In this document: piece after piece, positions 9,146-18,205 of the stretch
Layout: each line of letters starts with the position of its first letter
How positions within the stretch are numbered: the stretch's first letter is position 1
Source of the DNA: Cytobacillus sp. IB215665
GTDB lineage: Bacteria > Bacillota > Bacilli > Bacillales > SM2101
Direction of reading: 5' to 3'
NCBI RefSeq assembly: GCF_033963835.1
Contig: NZ_JAXBME010000004.1
Span: 1 to 64,000, forward strand
DNA length: 64,000 nt
Position numbers and translations under genes: made by a program
Notes under the pieces: generated by a model
The model's input: the letters and a program-made list of their open reading frames with translations, nothing else
Databases searched by the model: none
Told to the model about the DNA's origin: nothing

Positions 9146-9904
9146 ATGGATGTGGAGGTCAAGAAAGAAAAAGGTCAAACATATTTAAAGGATCATGAAG
9201 TTAAAGACTTAATCAAACGCAGTCAAAAAGGAGAGCAAGAAGCTCGTGATTTGATTATTGAGAAAAACATGAGACTAGTTTGGTCAGTTGTGCAACGTTT
9301 TTTAAATCGGGGTTATGAGCCTGATGATTTATTTCAAATCGGATGTATCGGTCTCTTGAAATCAGTTGATAAATTTGATTTAACTTATGATGTTAAGTTT
9401 TCTACCTATGCTGTTCCGATGATTATTGGAGAGATTCAGCGATTTATTCGTGACGATGGAACTGTAAAGGTAAGTAGATCCTTAAAAGAGATTGGAAATA
9501 AAATTCGAAAAGCTAAGGATGAACTTGCAAAGCAATTTGGTAGGGCTCCAACAGTGAATGAAATTGCAGAGTTTTTATCAATATCTCCAGAAGAAGTTGT
9601 TATGGCTCAAGAGGCTAGTCGTACACCTACATCAATACATGAAACTGTGTACGAAAATGATGGAGATCCAATCACTTTGATTGATCAAATTGCAGATCAT
9701 GCTGAGGCAAAATGGTTTGAAAAAATTGCACTAAAAGAAGCAATACATGAGTTAGATGAACGTGAAAGGTTAATTGTTTATTTACGTTATTATAAAGATC
9801 AAACTCAAACTGAAGTAGCATCTAGATTAGGCATTTCTCAAGTACAAGTATCAAGGTTAGAAAAGAAGATATTAAAACAAATGAAAGAAAGGATGGGCGG
9901 TTAG
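9146..9904 (+). CDS. sigF: Forespore RNA polymerase sigma factor SigF
   Basis: SigF is the first compartment-specific sigma factor, active in the forespore. It has region 2 (EPDDLFQIGCIGLLKSVDKF and the -10-binding KFSTYAVPMIIGEIQRFIRD), region 3 (IGNKIRKAKDEL) and region 4 with the helix-turn-helix TEVASRLGISQVQVSRLEKK. The product is 252 residues. AAGGGAG at 9131-9137 is 8 nt from the ATG at 9146, so I prefer it to the upstream TTG at 9140. The stop codon lies inside the operon terminator hairpin. Confidence 0.96.
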   Translation: MDVEVKKEKGQTYLKDHEVKDLIKRSQKGEQEARDLIIEKNMRLVWSVVQRFLNRGYEPDDLFQIGCIGLLKSVDKFDLTYDVKFSTYAVPMIIGEIQRFIRDDGTVKVSRSLKEIGNKIRKAKDELAKQFGRAPTVNEIAEFLSISPEEVVMAQEASRTPTSIHETVYENDGDPITLIDQIADHAEAKWFEKIALKEAIHELDERERLIVYLRYYKDQTQTEVASRLGISQVQVSRLEKKILKQMKERMGG

Positions 9905-9917
9905 CCCATCCTTTCTT
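9887..9917 (+). terminator. Rho-independent terminator of spoIIA
   Basis: A perfect 12-bp stem (9887-9898 with 9904-9915, core GGATGGGC/GCCCATCC) and a 5-nt loop is followed only by a short T-rich end (TTTCTT). It overlaps the last codons and stop of sigF. Confidence 0.8.
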
Positions 9918-9920
9918 GCT

Positions 9921-10089
9921 AAGGTTTTTTTCGGTTTTATTGTTGTTTTTCGTAATAATTTATAAACACAGACACCACAATAGTTTAGTGGCATCTTTTC
10001 TGCTATAGTATGATTATAATTACAAAAACCTTCTTTTTTAAGGTGGTAATTTTGTATAAATGACTACCAAGTTTACTACAAGAGCCTTT
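9921..10089 (-). repeat. Dispersed repeat element, copy A
   Basis: Read on the minus strand, this copy carries both conserved blocks of the family: AGAAAAGATGCCAC (10001-9988) and TACGAAAAACAACAAT (9954-9939). The blocks are 47 nt apart, the same spacing as in the other copies. Its outer ends, AAGGTTTTTTTCG and CAAGAGCCTTT, are degenerate versions of the perfect inverted termini of copy B. It sits between sigF and the acyl-CoA synthetase gene. Bases 10090-10259 of the spacer hold nothing else I can support. Confidence 0.7.
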
Positions 10090-10259
10090 GCTAAATAAGT
10101 ATTCACACTAGAAATGCTATTTGTCTTTTCAGCTACGGACAGCCTCTAGCTCTTTTAGCTACTTCATCAATTTATACGAAGGTATAAAAAACACCTCATA
10201 TGTAAAGGTTCCAACGCTTATCGGGGAGTCAGTATGACAACATCCAACCTTTCTTCCTT

Positions 10260-12200
10260 CTAACTACTCACATTGCTTATTGATGATATGGCAGATTGGT
10301 TTTCTAATGCTGAGAGATCACCTGGATCTTGACCGAGATAAATAGACTTGATGACTCGCCGCATAACTTTGGCGTTTCTTGTCTTTGGCAGCTCAGAGAC
10401 AGTATAGATGTCATGAGGCTTCAAAGATTTACCAAGATTCCGTTCAACTAATAGATATAGTTCAGAAATTAGTTTTTCCTTGTTTTTTACCTTATCTTTT
10501 AGGACAACAAAGCAAACAGCGACCTCACCTTTTATATTATTAGGAACTCCAATAGTTGCTGCTTCCACCACTTGAGGATGTTCAACTAAAATAGACTCTA
10601 CCTCAGCAGGGCCAACTCTTTTTCCAGCAATATTTAACGTATCATCAGATCGGCCAGTAATTGTCCAAAAATGATTTTCATCTACACTAACCCAATCACC
10701 ATGTACCCAAATATTTTCCCAGCGATTCCAATATGATTCAATATATCTGTCAGGTTCTTTCCAAAAGCCATTCGCCATACCGACCCAAGGTTTTGTTAGT
10801 ACTAATTCGCCTACCTCTGAGCGAACCGTTTCTCCTTTAAGGTTATAGACGTCTGCTGCCATTCCTGGTAGTGGTGCATTAAAACTAACAGGTGCGATCG
10901 GTTTAAGTAATATATTCCCTAGAATTCCTCCTGATATTTCTGTGCCACCTGAATAATTCATAATGGGGATTTTACTTTTGCCGACTTTATGGAACAACCA
11001 GAGCCAAGGTTCTACATTCCAAGGCTCTCCTGTTGAACCGAATACTTTTAGAGATGTTAGCTTAATATTATTCAGCCATTGTTCTCCTTGCTTCATCAAT
11101 ACACGAATAAGAGTTGGTGAAATACCTAAATGTGTAACTTGGTGCTTTTCTACCAATTTCCATAACCTATTTACTTCTGGGTAATCAGTTGAACCTTCAT
11201 ACAACACCATTGTACTATTGTTTAACAGTGTGCCAAATACTAAAAAAGGTCCCATCATCCATCCCATGTCTGTAACCCACATCATTCTTTCGTGAGCATT
11301 TAAATCCATTCCAAACCGTGCATCAAATGCGGCCTTTAATGGGAATCCACTATGAGTATGTATGATTCCTTTTGGTTGGCCAGTTGTTCCAGAGGAATAT
11401 ATGAGCATAAATGGGTCAGAGCTATCCATTTCTTCGTTATCAATATGTTGATCGTTATCTATTACATCTTCCCATCGTAAATCTACTTCTTTATCCCACG
11501 GGATTTCTCTTCCAATTCGATTCACGACGATCATTTTTTCAATTGATTCCGCTTGCTTAATAGCTTTATCTGCCTCTTCTTTCATTTGAATCACTTTCCC
11601 TCTGCGAAGGAATCCATCAGCTGTAATAATAATTTTTGCATCACAACCTGCAATCCTTTTTGCCACAGCGTTTGCTGCATATCCAGAAAATGCCGGGGTG
11701 AAAATTGCACCTATTTTACTTATTGCCAACATGGCAATAACTGTTTCAATAAGCATGGGTAAATATAGTGTAATGCAGTCACCTTTTTTTACTCCTAATT
11801 GCTTTAGTCCAGCAGCGAAAGAGTTGACTTGCTTTCCTAATTGTTTGTATGTTATTTTCTGAACTACACCGTCCTCTCCTTCCCATATGATTGCTTCTTT
11901 CTTTGCGCTATGATCATTGTGTAACCATTTATCGATTGCATTGTTGGTTACATTTAATTTTCCTTCAATATACCATGTTGGCCATTGAACACCTCTTGTT
12001 ACATCAAGGACTTTTGAATATGGCTGATACCATTCAATATTCATTTCTTTTTCTGCTTCGTGCCAAAACCATTCAATGTTTGTAGTCGAGTCTTTATAAA
12101 AAGAATCATAATCGCTGTAGCCAAGTTTATTCATCCATAAATATAAGTTTGTTTTTTTGATGCTTTCTTCATTTGGTATCCATACTGGATGATTACCCAT
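10260..12200 (-). CDS. AMP-forming acyl-CoA synthetase (acetate/acetoacetate-CoA ligase type)
   Basis: It should activate a carboxylic acid to its CoA thioester through an acyl-adenylate. The 646-residue protein begins with an ACAS_N-like domain (PVWIPNEESIKKTNL, then FWHEAEKEM near residue 46). The AMP-binding motif YSSGTTGQPKG is near residue 270. The substrate-pocket motif MNYSGGTEISGG resembles acetoacetyl-CoA synthetases more than the YWQTETGG of acetyl-CoA synthetase. The hinge GRSDDTLNIAGKRVGP and the C-terminal lysine region LPKTRNAKVMRR complete the family layout. The substrate is therefore uncertain. AGGAGG precedes the ATG. The gene interrupts the usual sigF-spoVAA order on the opposite strand. 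Confidence 0.82.
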   Translation of the reverse strand: MGNHPVWIPNEESIKKTNLYLWMNKLGYSDYDSFYKDSTTNIEWFWHEAEKEMNIEWYQPYSKVLDVTRGVQWPTWYIEGKLNVTNNAIDKWLHNDHSAKKEAIIWEGEDGVVQKITYKQLGKQVNSFAAGLKQLGVKKGDCITLYLPMLIETVIAMLAISKIGAIFTPAFSGYAANAVAKRIAGCDAKIIITADGFLRRGKVIQMKEEADKAIKQAESIEKMIVVNRIGREIPWDKEVDLRWEDVIDNDQHIDNEEMDSSDPFMLIYSSGTTGQPKGIIHTHSGFPLKAAFDARFGMDLNAHERMMWVTDMGWMMGPFLVFGTLLNNSTMVLYEGSTDYPEVNRLWKLVEKHQVTHLGISPTLIRVLMKQGEQWLNNIKLTSLKVFGSTGEPWNVEPWLWLFHKVGKSKIPIMNYSGGTEISGGILGNILLKPIAPVSFNAPLPGMAADVYNLKGETVRSEVGELVLTKPWVGMANGFWKEPDRYIESYWNRWENIWVHGDWVSVDENHFWTITGRSDDTLNIAGKRVGPAEVESILVEHPQVVEAATIGVPNNIKGEVAVCFVVLKDKVKNKEKLISELYLLVERNLGKSLKPHDIYTVSELPKTRNAKVMRRVIKSIYLGQDPGDLSALENQSAISSISNVSS

Positions 12201-12331
12201 TTCATAACCTCCTCATCTTGTAAGCGCATTCATTAACATATTCTCTGTGTGGATGAATATACCTTCTATTTAGAATTATCAAAATTCATTTTGCTAGTTT
12301 GTTGGTAATTGATGGTGAACATTGTTCAATA

Positions 12332-12361
12332 GAATTGCTCATTGTGTGGAAATACATACTA
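12332..12361 (+). promoter_or_regulatory. Candidate SigG promoter of spoVAA
   Basis: GAATT (12332-12336), an 18-nt spacer and CATACTA (12355-12361) agree with the SigG consensus (GHATR, 18, CATnHTA), with one mismatch in the -35. The spoVA operon is SigG-dependent in B. subtilis. Confidence 0.55.
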
Positions 12362-12405
12362 TAACTATAAGCTATTGGCTGAAGTAGGAGATGTATTTAT
12401 AGGAT

Positions 12406-13035
12406 GTGAGGTTTGTGACACAGGTAATTTATGTTCGTATGTACAATAAAGTTCAGGCAAAACTAAATTCAGTCATTACAGTAGGTGATATAGCAAAGGT
12501 GATTGCTGATGAACAGCTTGCAGAAAAGGTCAGGGAAATTAATGTTCATAGAATCCGTTTGCGTGATAAAAATATCCTTGTTGTTGATGTGACACAATTA
12601 ATCGAGATCATCTTATGTCATTATCCAAAAATAGAAGTGCAAACTATCGGTCCATCCCAAACGATCATTGAGGTGAATTTAAACCAACGTAAATATCATC
12701 CTGTCTTCTTTCTATTTATATGGCTGTTGTTGTTTGTTGGAGCAGCAATAGCTATTATGAACTTTCATGAAGACGTTAGTATGCAAAAAGTTCATCAACG
12801 TCTATATCTAATTATAACTGGGGAAAAAGTGCTTAAACCATTATTGTTACAAGTTCCTTATTCAATTGGATTGGGTCTGGGAATGATACTCTTTTTTAAT
12901 CATTTATTTAAAAAACGTATAAATGAAGAGCCAAGTCCACTAGAGGTTGAAATGTTTAAATATCAATTAGATTTAGATCATTATGTCATTATAAATGAAA
13001 ACAAAGAGAGCTTGAAAAAAACTGATGTTGAATGA
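12406..13035 (+). CDS. spoVAA: Stage V sporulation protein AA
   Basis: SpoVAA is a component of the SpoVA machinery that moves calcium-dipicolinate into the developing spore and out at germination. The protein is about 209 residues with a soluble N-terminal domain (ITVGDIAKVIADE, HRIRLRDKNILVVDVTQLIE). Two membrane segments follow near residues 102-122 and 150-168, then a polar tail. The start is uncertain: GTG at 12406 and 12415 are both in frame and neither has ideal Shine-Dalgarno spacing. The 3' end overlaps spoVAB by 11 bases. Confidence 0.88.
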   Translation: MRFVTQVIYVRMYNKVQAKLNSVITVGDIAKVIADEQLAEKVREINVHRIRLRDKNILVVDVTQLIEIILCHYPKIEVQTIGPSQTIIEVNLNQRKYHPVFFLFIWLLLFVGAAIAIMNFHEDVSMQKVHQRLYLIITGEKVLKPLLLQVPYSIGLGLGMILFFNHLFKKRINEEPSPLEVEMFKYQLDLDHYVIINENKESLKKTDVE

Positions 13036-13450
13036 AATGTTTATCATGATATTTACTGGCTTTGCAGCTGGACTTGCAGTTGGATCAGGGTTCGTTGCAT
13101 TCCTGACAGTTTTAGGTGTGATTCCAAGATTAATGCAGCTTTCTAAAACAGAGAAGTATGTTCGAGTGTATGAATGGGGTGTGATATTAGGTGCTGTTAC
13201 GGGAGGTTGGATTAGCCTTCAAGACAACACGTTTCTCCTACCAATTTTTTTTATCATTCTAATTGGCTTATTAAATGGTGTTTTTGTGGGGCTCTTAGCT
13301 GCAGCACTTACTGAAGTACTAAATGTGCTACCGATATTAGCAAAACGTGTGGGGGTAGTTGATCAAATCGTTGTCTTATTAATGGCAATTGCACTAGGAA
13401 AGGTAGTTGGTTCATTATTTCATTGGCTTTACTTTGTTGACTACTGGTAA
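13025..13450 (+). CDS. spoVAB: Stage V sporulation protein AB
   Basis: This small multi-spanning membrane protein has 141 residues and about four hydrophobic segments: near residues 5-30, 65-95 (probably two helices) and 112-135. The N-terminal GFAAGLAVGSGFVAFLTVLG and GVILGAVTGGWISLQD are characteristic of the family. It starts inside the end of spoVAA, implying coupled translation. In B. subtilis spoVAC, AD and AEb follow; here the next gene is spoVAEa, after a 217-bp spacer filled by a dispersed repeat. Confidence 0.9.
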   Translation: MLNEMFIMIFTGFAAGLAVGSGFVAFLTVLGVIPRLMQLSKTEKYVRVYEWGVILGAVTGGWISLQDNTFLLPIFFIILIGLLNGVFVGLLAAALTEVLNVLPILAKRVGVVDQIVVLLMAIALGKVVGSLFHWLYFVDYW

Positions 13451-13490
13451 GGGAGCATTGTCTTAATTATGTTATGGGTTAATTTTTAGG

Positions 13491-13615
13491 GTGTTTTCGA
13501 AAATTGTGATGATTAGTCGCTATGCTATTATTTCAAAATGCAAAGGTGCTAAGATTGCTAGTTTTTTTGCGTATATTTCTTAGTACGGAAAACACCAACA
13601 CATGCAAAAACACTA
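13491..13615 (+). repeat. Dispersed repeat element, copy H
   Basis: Bases 13571-13615 align without gaps to the 3' block of copy D (38306-38350), with 35 of 45 identical by my count. The copy begins with GGTGTTTTC (13491-13499), whose reverse complement GAAAACACC is at 13588-13596. The upstream AGAAAAGATGCC block is not recognisable, so this copy is diverged. It fills the spacer where spoVAC-AD-AEb would be expected. Confidence 0.6.
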
Positions 13616-13667
13616 AATTTATAAAATTGCCATATCTTTACTATGGATGACGAAAGGATAGAGTTGG

Positions 13668-14252
13668 ATGAACGGGAGTCGTCATGTAATCATCATTACT
13701 GATGGAGACGAATACGCTTTGAGAACAGTAGAATACATTGCAACGGAAATTGGTGGTAGGTGTATTTCGAGGTCCTTTGGTAATCCAACCAAGTTATCTG
13801 GTCCTGAAATTGTTCATTATATTTTACATGCTAAACATGACCCTGTCTTTGTCATGTTTGATGACAGTGGATACATTGGTGAAGGTAGTGGGGAAACGGC
13901 GTTACAATATGTCGTTAATCATAAAAAAATTAATGTGTTGGGAATTATCGCAGTTGCTGCTAAGACCAACTTTACTGAATGGACGAAAGTTGATGTGTGC
14001 ATCGATAATACAGGAGAACTTACACATTTCGGAGTAGATAAATATGGAGTGAAAGAGGGGGAGGTTGGACGAATCAATGGTGACACAGTGTATTGTTTAG
14101 ATCACATGAAAGTCCCAATCGTTGTGGGAATAGGAGATATAGGGAAAATGGCGATGCAAGATCATATTAAATATGGATCACCTATTACACGTAAAGCAGT
14201 CGCCCTTATTTTAGAAAGGAGTGGATTTTATGACAACTTCAAAAAAGAATAA
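13668..14252 (+). CDS. spoVAEa: Stage V sporulation protein AEa (soluble SpoVAE)
   Basis: This hydrophilic 194-residue protein has the family features [18 protein letters not shown] at the N-terminus, [17 protein letters not shown], the central [17 protein letters not shown], and the end segment [10 protein letters not shown]. It has no membrane segments and matches the soluble SpoVAEa rather than the membrane protein SpoVAEb. AAAGGA at 13653-13658 is 9 nt from the ATG. Its end overlaps the spoVAF start by 23 bases. Confidence 0.88.
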   Translation: MNGSRHVIIITDGDEYALRTVEYIATEIGGRCISRSFGNPTKLSGPEIVHYILHAKHDPVFVMFDDSGYIGEGSGETALQYVVNHKKINVLGIIAVAAKTNFTEWTKVDVCIDNTGELTHFGVDKYGVKEGEVGRINGDTVYCLDHMKVPIVVGIGDIGKMAMQDHIKYGSPITRKAVALILERSGFYDNFKKE

Positions 14253-15705
14253 AATTCCTATATCAGCTTCACCATCAGAAAATGAGGAATTTTTTAAAAC
14301 ACATTTGGGACTAGAAACAACCTATGATATAGGAGTTAAAAAGATCAAAATATTAAACAAGGATGTCCATATTTATTTCGTAGCGGCAATATGTGAAACG
14401 GCTACGATTATGCAACTCTTAACTGTGCTTATTGAAATTAATGATAGAGAAAGGCAATCCTCAAAAATAAAACAAATCATCGAGAATCGTCTTGTTCACC
14501 AACAGGTAAAAGAGGTGGACAATCTAGATGAAGCAGTAGATCAATTGTTAGCTGGCTTAATCTTTGTTGTCATTGAAGGCGAAAAAAGTGGGTTTATCGT
14601 TGATGTTAGAGGTTATCCAGGCAGAACCCCAGAAGAGCCTGATACAGAAAAGGTTGTTCGAGGAGCACGAGATGGCTTTGTAGAGATGATGGTAGTAAAT
14701 ACGGCATTAATAAGAAGACGTATACGTGATGAGCGGATTCGCTTTGAAGTTATACAAGTGGGCGAACGTTCGAAAACAGATATATGTATTGCGTATATTA
14801 AAGACATTGCTCAACCTAGCTTAATAGAAATTATTAAAAAAGAGATTAATGAGATCGAAATAGATGGATTAACAATGGCAGATAAAACAATAGAAGAGTT
14901 TTTAGTCGCACAAGGATTTAACCCTTATCCACGTGTACGTTATACAGAAAGGCCAGATATAGCAGCGACTCACTTACTTGAAGGGCATGTCCTTGTATTG
15001 GTAGATACTTCACCTAGTGTGATCATTACTCCTACGACATTTTTCCATCATGTTCAACACGTAGAAGAATATCGCCAATCACCAGCAATAGGTACGTTCA
15101 TCAGATGGGTGCGTTTTTTAGGGATTGCTGCATCTATTTTCTTATTACCATTGTGGTTGCTTTTTGTGCTTGAACCATCGTTAATTCCTGAAAAAATATC
15201 CTATATCGGTCCTGAGGAAAAATCGAACATACCAATTATTATTCAAATCATTATCGCTGATCTAGGCATCGAATTCTTAAGGCTAGCTTCCATACATACG
15301 CCTACTGCTCTATCAACTGCTATGGCTCTAATTGCAGCGGTTTTGATTGGTCAAATTGCTATAGATGTAGGCTTATTTGTTCCAGAGGTTATTTTTTATG
15401 TTGCAATAGCAACAATTGGGTCTTTCGTAACCCCGAGCTATGAATTAAGTATCGCAAATAAATTGTCTAGACTACTGCTCATTGTCGTTGTAGCAATATT
15501 TCATTTGCCTGGTTTATTGATTGGTTCGACTGTCTATTTATTATTTCTAATCCAAATGCGTTCGTTAAATACACCTTATTTATGGCCGTTTATCCCGTTT
15601 AATCCTGGTGCTTTTCTACAAATCTTAATTCGGAGATCTGTCCCTGGTTCACGTGTTAGACCAAGTATTGTGCATCCGCAAAATAGAATAAAACAGCAAA
15701 AATAG
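14230..15705 (+). CDS. spoVAF: Stage V sporulation protein AF (GerA-like)
   Basis: It belongs to the GerA family of spore germinant-receptor A subunits. The N-terminal soluble half (residues 1 to about 285) contains [29 protein letters not shown]. The C-terminal half has about five membrane segments. The motif [20 protein letters not shown] and the [13 protein letters not shown] loop are typical. AAAGGAG at 14215-14221 is 8 nt from the ATG at 14230, which I prefer over the in-frame GTG at 14221. In B. subtilis SpoVAF affects germination together with SpoVAEa. Confidence 0.93.
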   Translation: MTTSKKNKIPISASPSENEEFFKTHLGLETTYDIGVKKIKILNKDVHIYFVAAICETATIMQLLTVLIEINDRERQSSKIKQIIENRLVHQQVKEVDNLDEAVDQLLAGLIFVVIEGEKSGFIVDVRGYPGRTPEEPDTEKVVRGARDGFVEMMVVNTALIRRRIRDERIRFEVIQVGERSKTDICIAYIKDIAQPSLIEIIKKEINEIEIDGLTMADKTIEEFLVAQGFNPYPRVRYTERPDIAATHLLEGHVLVLVDTSPSVIITPTTFFHHVQHVEEYRQSPAIGTFIRWVRFLGIAASIFLLPLWLLFVLEPSLIPEKISYIGPEEKSNIPIIIQIIIADLGIEFLRLASIHTPTALSTAMALIAAVLIGQIAIDVGLFVPEVIFYVAIATIGSFVTPSYELSIANKLSRLLLIVVVAIFHLPGLLIGSTVYLLFLIQMRSLNTPYLWPFIPFNPGAFLQILIRRSVPGSRVRPSIVHPQNRIKQQK

Positions 15706-15912
15706 TGTATAAGATACTGATGAAAATAAGATGATAAGTTTGCTGTTATACAATTAATATAAACACCATCTGGTGATAAGAAACCCACTGTTTGTTTAGA
15801 TTATTCTGTGTCCATATGCTTTTCTTGTAATCATCTATTGCGTGCTAGTGGAACTTGTGATAATGTAGTTTTAATTATTTTTAGAATGAAGTAGAGAAAA
15901 TGAGGGAATGCA

Positions 15913-17232
15913 ATGTTTTTTCACGGTACTAGTCGAGTTAATAATGAGGGGCATCTAGAAATTGGTGGAGTAGATTCAATTGAATTGGCTAAGCAGTATG
16001 GTACCCCACTGTATATTTATGATGTTGATTTAATACGCAAAAGAGCATCAGCATTTAAAGATACGTTCACAGCTTTAGAAGTCGAAGGTCAAGTTGCATA
16101 CGCCAGTAAAGCATTTTCTTCTATAGCTATGGTACAGTTAGCGGAAGAAGAAGGGTTATCATTAGATGTTGTTTCAGGTGGAGAGTTATATACTGCTCTT
16201 CAAGCAGGATTTCCTGTTGATCGTATTCATTTTCATGGAAATAATAAAAGCATACATGAGCTTGAAATGGCAGTACAACATAACATAGGGTGTATTGTTA
16301 TCGATAATTTTCATGAATTAGCGATGTTACAGGAAATTTGTCAAGCCAAATCAACGAACATAAACGTACTTTTGAGAGTAACTCCAGGAATTGAAGCACA
16401 TACACATGATTATATCTTAACTGGGCAAGAGGATTCAAAATTTGGTTTTGATTTACTAAGCGGCCAAGCAGATGAGGCACTAAAACAAGTAACGCAATCA
16501 GATATGCTTACGATGTTAGGTGTGCATTGTCATATAGGTTCACAAATTTTTGAAACGACTGGCTTTTTACTAGCAGCTAAGAAGTTATTTCAAAAATTAC
16601 ATGAATGGTATAACGAGTATGATTATACTGCTCAAGTGTTAAATTTAGGCGGTGGCTTTGGAATTAGGTACACAGACGAAGATGATCCTATTCCAGCTGA
16701 CCAATATGTAAAAGAAATTGTTAAAGAAGTAAAAAAATTAGCTGTACAGTTTAATATGTCTGTACCAGAAATATGGATCGAGCCTGGTAGATCTCTAGTT
16801 GGTGATGCTGGAACTACAATTTACTCTATTGGCTCTCAAAAAACTGTGCCAAATGTTCGTAATTATGTAGCAATTGATGGTGGTATGAGTGATAACCTTC
16901 GTCCGGCATTATATCAAGCAAAATATGAAGCAGCTATAGCTAATAGAATATTAGCTGAAAATGAAGAAGTCGTATCTATTTCTGGGAAATGTTGTGAAAG
17001 TGGAGATATGCTTATTTGGGATATTGATCTTCCAACTATTCAAAACGAAGATTATTTAGCAGTTTTTTGTACAGGTGCATACGGGTATTCCATGGCGAAT
17101 AATTACAATCGTCTACCTCGCCCGGCGGTTGTTTTTGTAGAGAATGGTGAAGCACAATTAGTTATTAAAAGGGAAAGCTATGAAGATCTAGTTCATTTAG
17201 ACATTCCGATGAAAATGAGAGTTAATAAATAG
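15913..17232 (+). CDS. lysA: Diaminopimelate decarboxylase
   Basis: It decarboxylates meso-diaminopimelate to lysine, the last step of lysine synthesis. It is a fold-III PLP enzyme: the PLP lysine is K66 in VAYASKAFSS. Phosphate and ring contacts are in HCHIGSQ (near 205) and GGGFG (246-250). The substrate-binding EPGRSLVG lies near 290, and CESGD with C361/E362 completes the active site from the other subunit. The length, 439, equals the B. subtilis enzyme, and the gene follows spoVAF as there. I see no lysine riboswitch in the 207-bp upstream spacer. Confidence 0.96.
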   Translation: MFFHGTSRVNNEGHLEIGGVDSIELAKQYGTPLYIYDVDLIRKRASAFKDTFTALEVEGQVAYASKAFSSIAMVQLAEEEGLSLDVVSGGELYTALQAGFPVDRIHFHGNNKSIHELEMAVQHNIGCIVIDNFHELAMLQEICQAKSTNINVLLRVTPGIEAHTHDYILTGQEDSKFGFDLLSGQADEALKQVTQSDMLTMLGVHCHIGSQIFETTGFLLAAKKLFQKLHEWYNEYDYTAQVLNLGGGFGIRYTDEDDPIPADQYVKEIVKEVKKLAVQFNMSVPEIWIEPGRSLVGDAGTTIYSIGSQKTVPNVRNYVAIDGGMSDNLRPALYQAKYEAAIANRILAENEEVVSISGKCCESGDMLIWDIDLPTIQNEDYLAVFCTGAYGYSMANNYNRLPRPAVVFVENGEAQLVIKRESYEDLVHLDIPMKMRVNK

Positions 17233-17247
17233 CAATAACAACAAGAA

Positions 17248-17287
17248 GAGGTATGGCAAAAAACTTTTTGACATACCTCCTTTTTTA
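17248..17287 (+). terminator. Rho-independent terminator after lysA
   Basis: The stem GAGGTATG (17248-17255) with CATACCTC (17272-17279) continues past one mismatch into CAAAAA/TTTTTG. A C plus six Ts follows. Confidence 0.88.
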
Positions 17288-17344
17288 TGGTGTTATCAGT
17301 ATTTATTCATCTGTAGGTAAGGTATTGCTATAGGATTAGAGCGT

Positions 17345-17890
17345 CTAGGTATATCGCCAACCACTACCAGGCATACCACTGCCCGGCATACCACTGCCCG
17401 GCATACCACTACCAGGCATACCACTACCAGGCATACCGCCGCCCGGCATACCGCCGCCCGGCATACCGCCGCCCGGCATACCGCCGCCCGGCATACCACT
17501 ACCCGGCATACCACTGCCCGGCATACCACTACCAGGCATACCGCCGCCCGGCATACCACTACCAGGCATACCACTACCAGGCATACCACTGCCCGGCATA
17601 CCACTACCAGGCATACCACTACCCGGCATACCGCCACCCGGCATACCACTACCCGGCATACCACTACCCGGCATACCGCCGCCCGGCATACCACCGCCCG
17701 GCATACCGCCGCCCGGCATACCACCGCCCGGCATACCACTACCAGGCATACCGCCACCAGTAATCCAATCATCTAATACTTGACCAATGCCAGGTGGCCA
17801 TTGGTATTGAGTTGTACCCATAGGGGGATAGGACAATTGGCCTCCACTAGGTTGGTATCTATATCGTGGGTGAAAAGCATTAAAGTACAT
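17345..17890 (-). CDS. GMPG[G/S] pentapeptide-repeat protein, probable spore coat protein
   Basis: This 181-residue protein has a 46-residue N-terminus rich in Tyr, Pro and Gln (HPRYRYQPSGG, TQYQWPPGIGQVLDDW). Then come exactly 26 tandem pentapeptides GMPGG or GMPGS (residues 47-176) and the end GWRYT. There is no signal peptide and no membrane segment. I do not recognise a named family. Glycine-, tyrosine- and proline-rich low-complexity proteins are common in spore coats and a SigK-like promoter lies upstream, so a coat or crust role is an inference. AAAGGATCG precedes the ATG. A reverse-strand alternative frame across the repeat is a by-product of the repeat. Confidence 0.65.
   Translation of the reverse strand: MYFNAFHPRYRYQPSGGQLSYPPMGTTQYQWPPGIGQVLDDWITGGGMPGSGMPGGGMPGGGMPGGGMPGGGMPGSGMPGSGMPGGGMPGSGMPGSGMPGSGMPGSGMPGSGMPGGGMPGSGMPGSGMPGSGMPGGGMPGGGMPGGGMPGGGMPGSGMPGSGMPGSGMPGSGMPGSGWRYT
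17363..17752 (-). repeat. 26-copy 15-bp tandem repeat (minisatellite)
   Basis: The array has 26 units of 15 bp, each encoding Gly-Met-Pro-Gly-Gly/Ser. Units differ mainly in the last two codons (GGC/AGT type) and in the third base of codon 4. Gly-ending and Ser-ending units occur in blocks, as expected from duplication by slippage or unequal exchange. Copy number is likely to differ between strains. Confidence 0.97.
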
Positions 17891-17932
17891 ATGTCTCGAT
17901 CCTTTCTCTTAGTATAGATATTTGTCTCGGTT

Positions 17933-17959
17933 TAATATATGTATCTTAAATGGTAGTGT
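17933..17959 (-). promoter_or_regulatory. Candidate SigK promoter of the pentapeptide-repeat gene
   Basis: On the minus strand AC (17959-17958), a 16-nt spacer and CATATATTA (17941-17933) fit the late mother-cell SigK pattern (AC, 16-17 nt, CATAnnnTA). It lies 43 bp before the start codon. The -35 motif is short, so this is suggestive only. Confidence 0.4.
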
Positions 17960-18205
17960 ATAGGTATGTGTCTACAACAACGAACATTCTTTATAAATTT
18001 ATTAATTTGGATTCACAAAAAATATAGAACATTAAGAAATAGTCGAGCTTTTTTCCTAGCTTGTTTCTCAACAATTCATTGTTGATCATCATAAGTAATC
18101 TTCTAAACGCATAGAGAAATCGTGACATCTAATCTTATATGATCCTATAACAATTATTTGAAACTATTTCTATATCCTTTGATAGGAATTGCAACAAAGT
18201 TTATG

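Noticed and set aside
13738-14037. A 99-codon plus-strand frame inside spoVAEa
   Set aside because: It overlaps a conserved family protein in another frame and has no ribosome site.
15706-15912. Possible lysine riboswitch upstream of lysA
   Set aside because: I looked for the conserved lysine-box segments in this 207-bp spacer and did not find them; only a small CACCA/TGGTG palindrome is present.
17296-17772. A 158-codon Cys/Val/Ala-rich frame on the minus strand across the tandem repeat
   Set aside because: It is an alternative frame of the 15-bp array. Open frames in several phases are expected from a repeat without stops, and there is no ribosome site or sensible start.
17345-17890. The 15-bp array as a CRISPR array
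   Set aside because: The units are contiguous without spacers and translate to a uniform pentapeptide; no cas genes are nearby.
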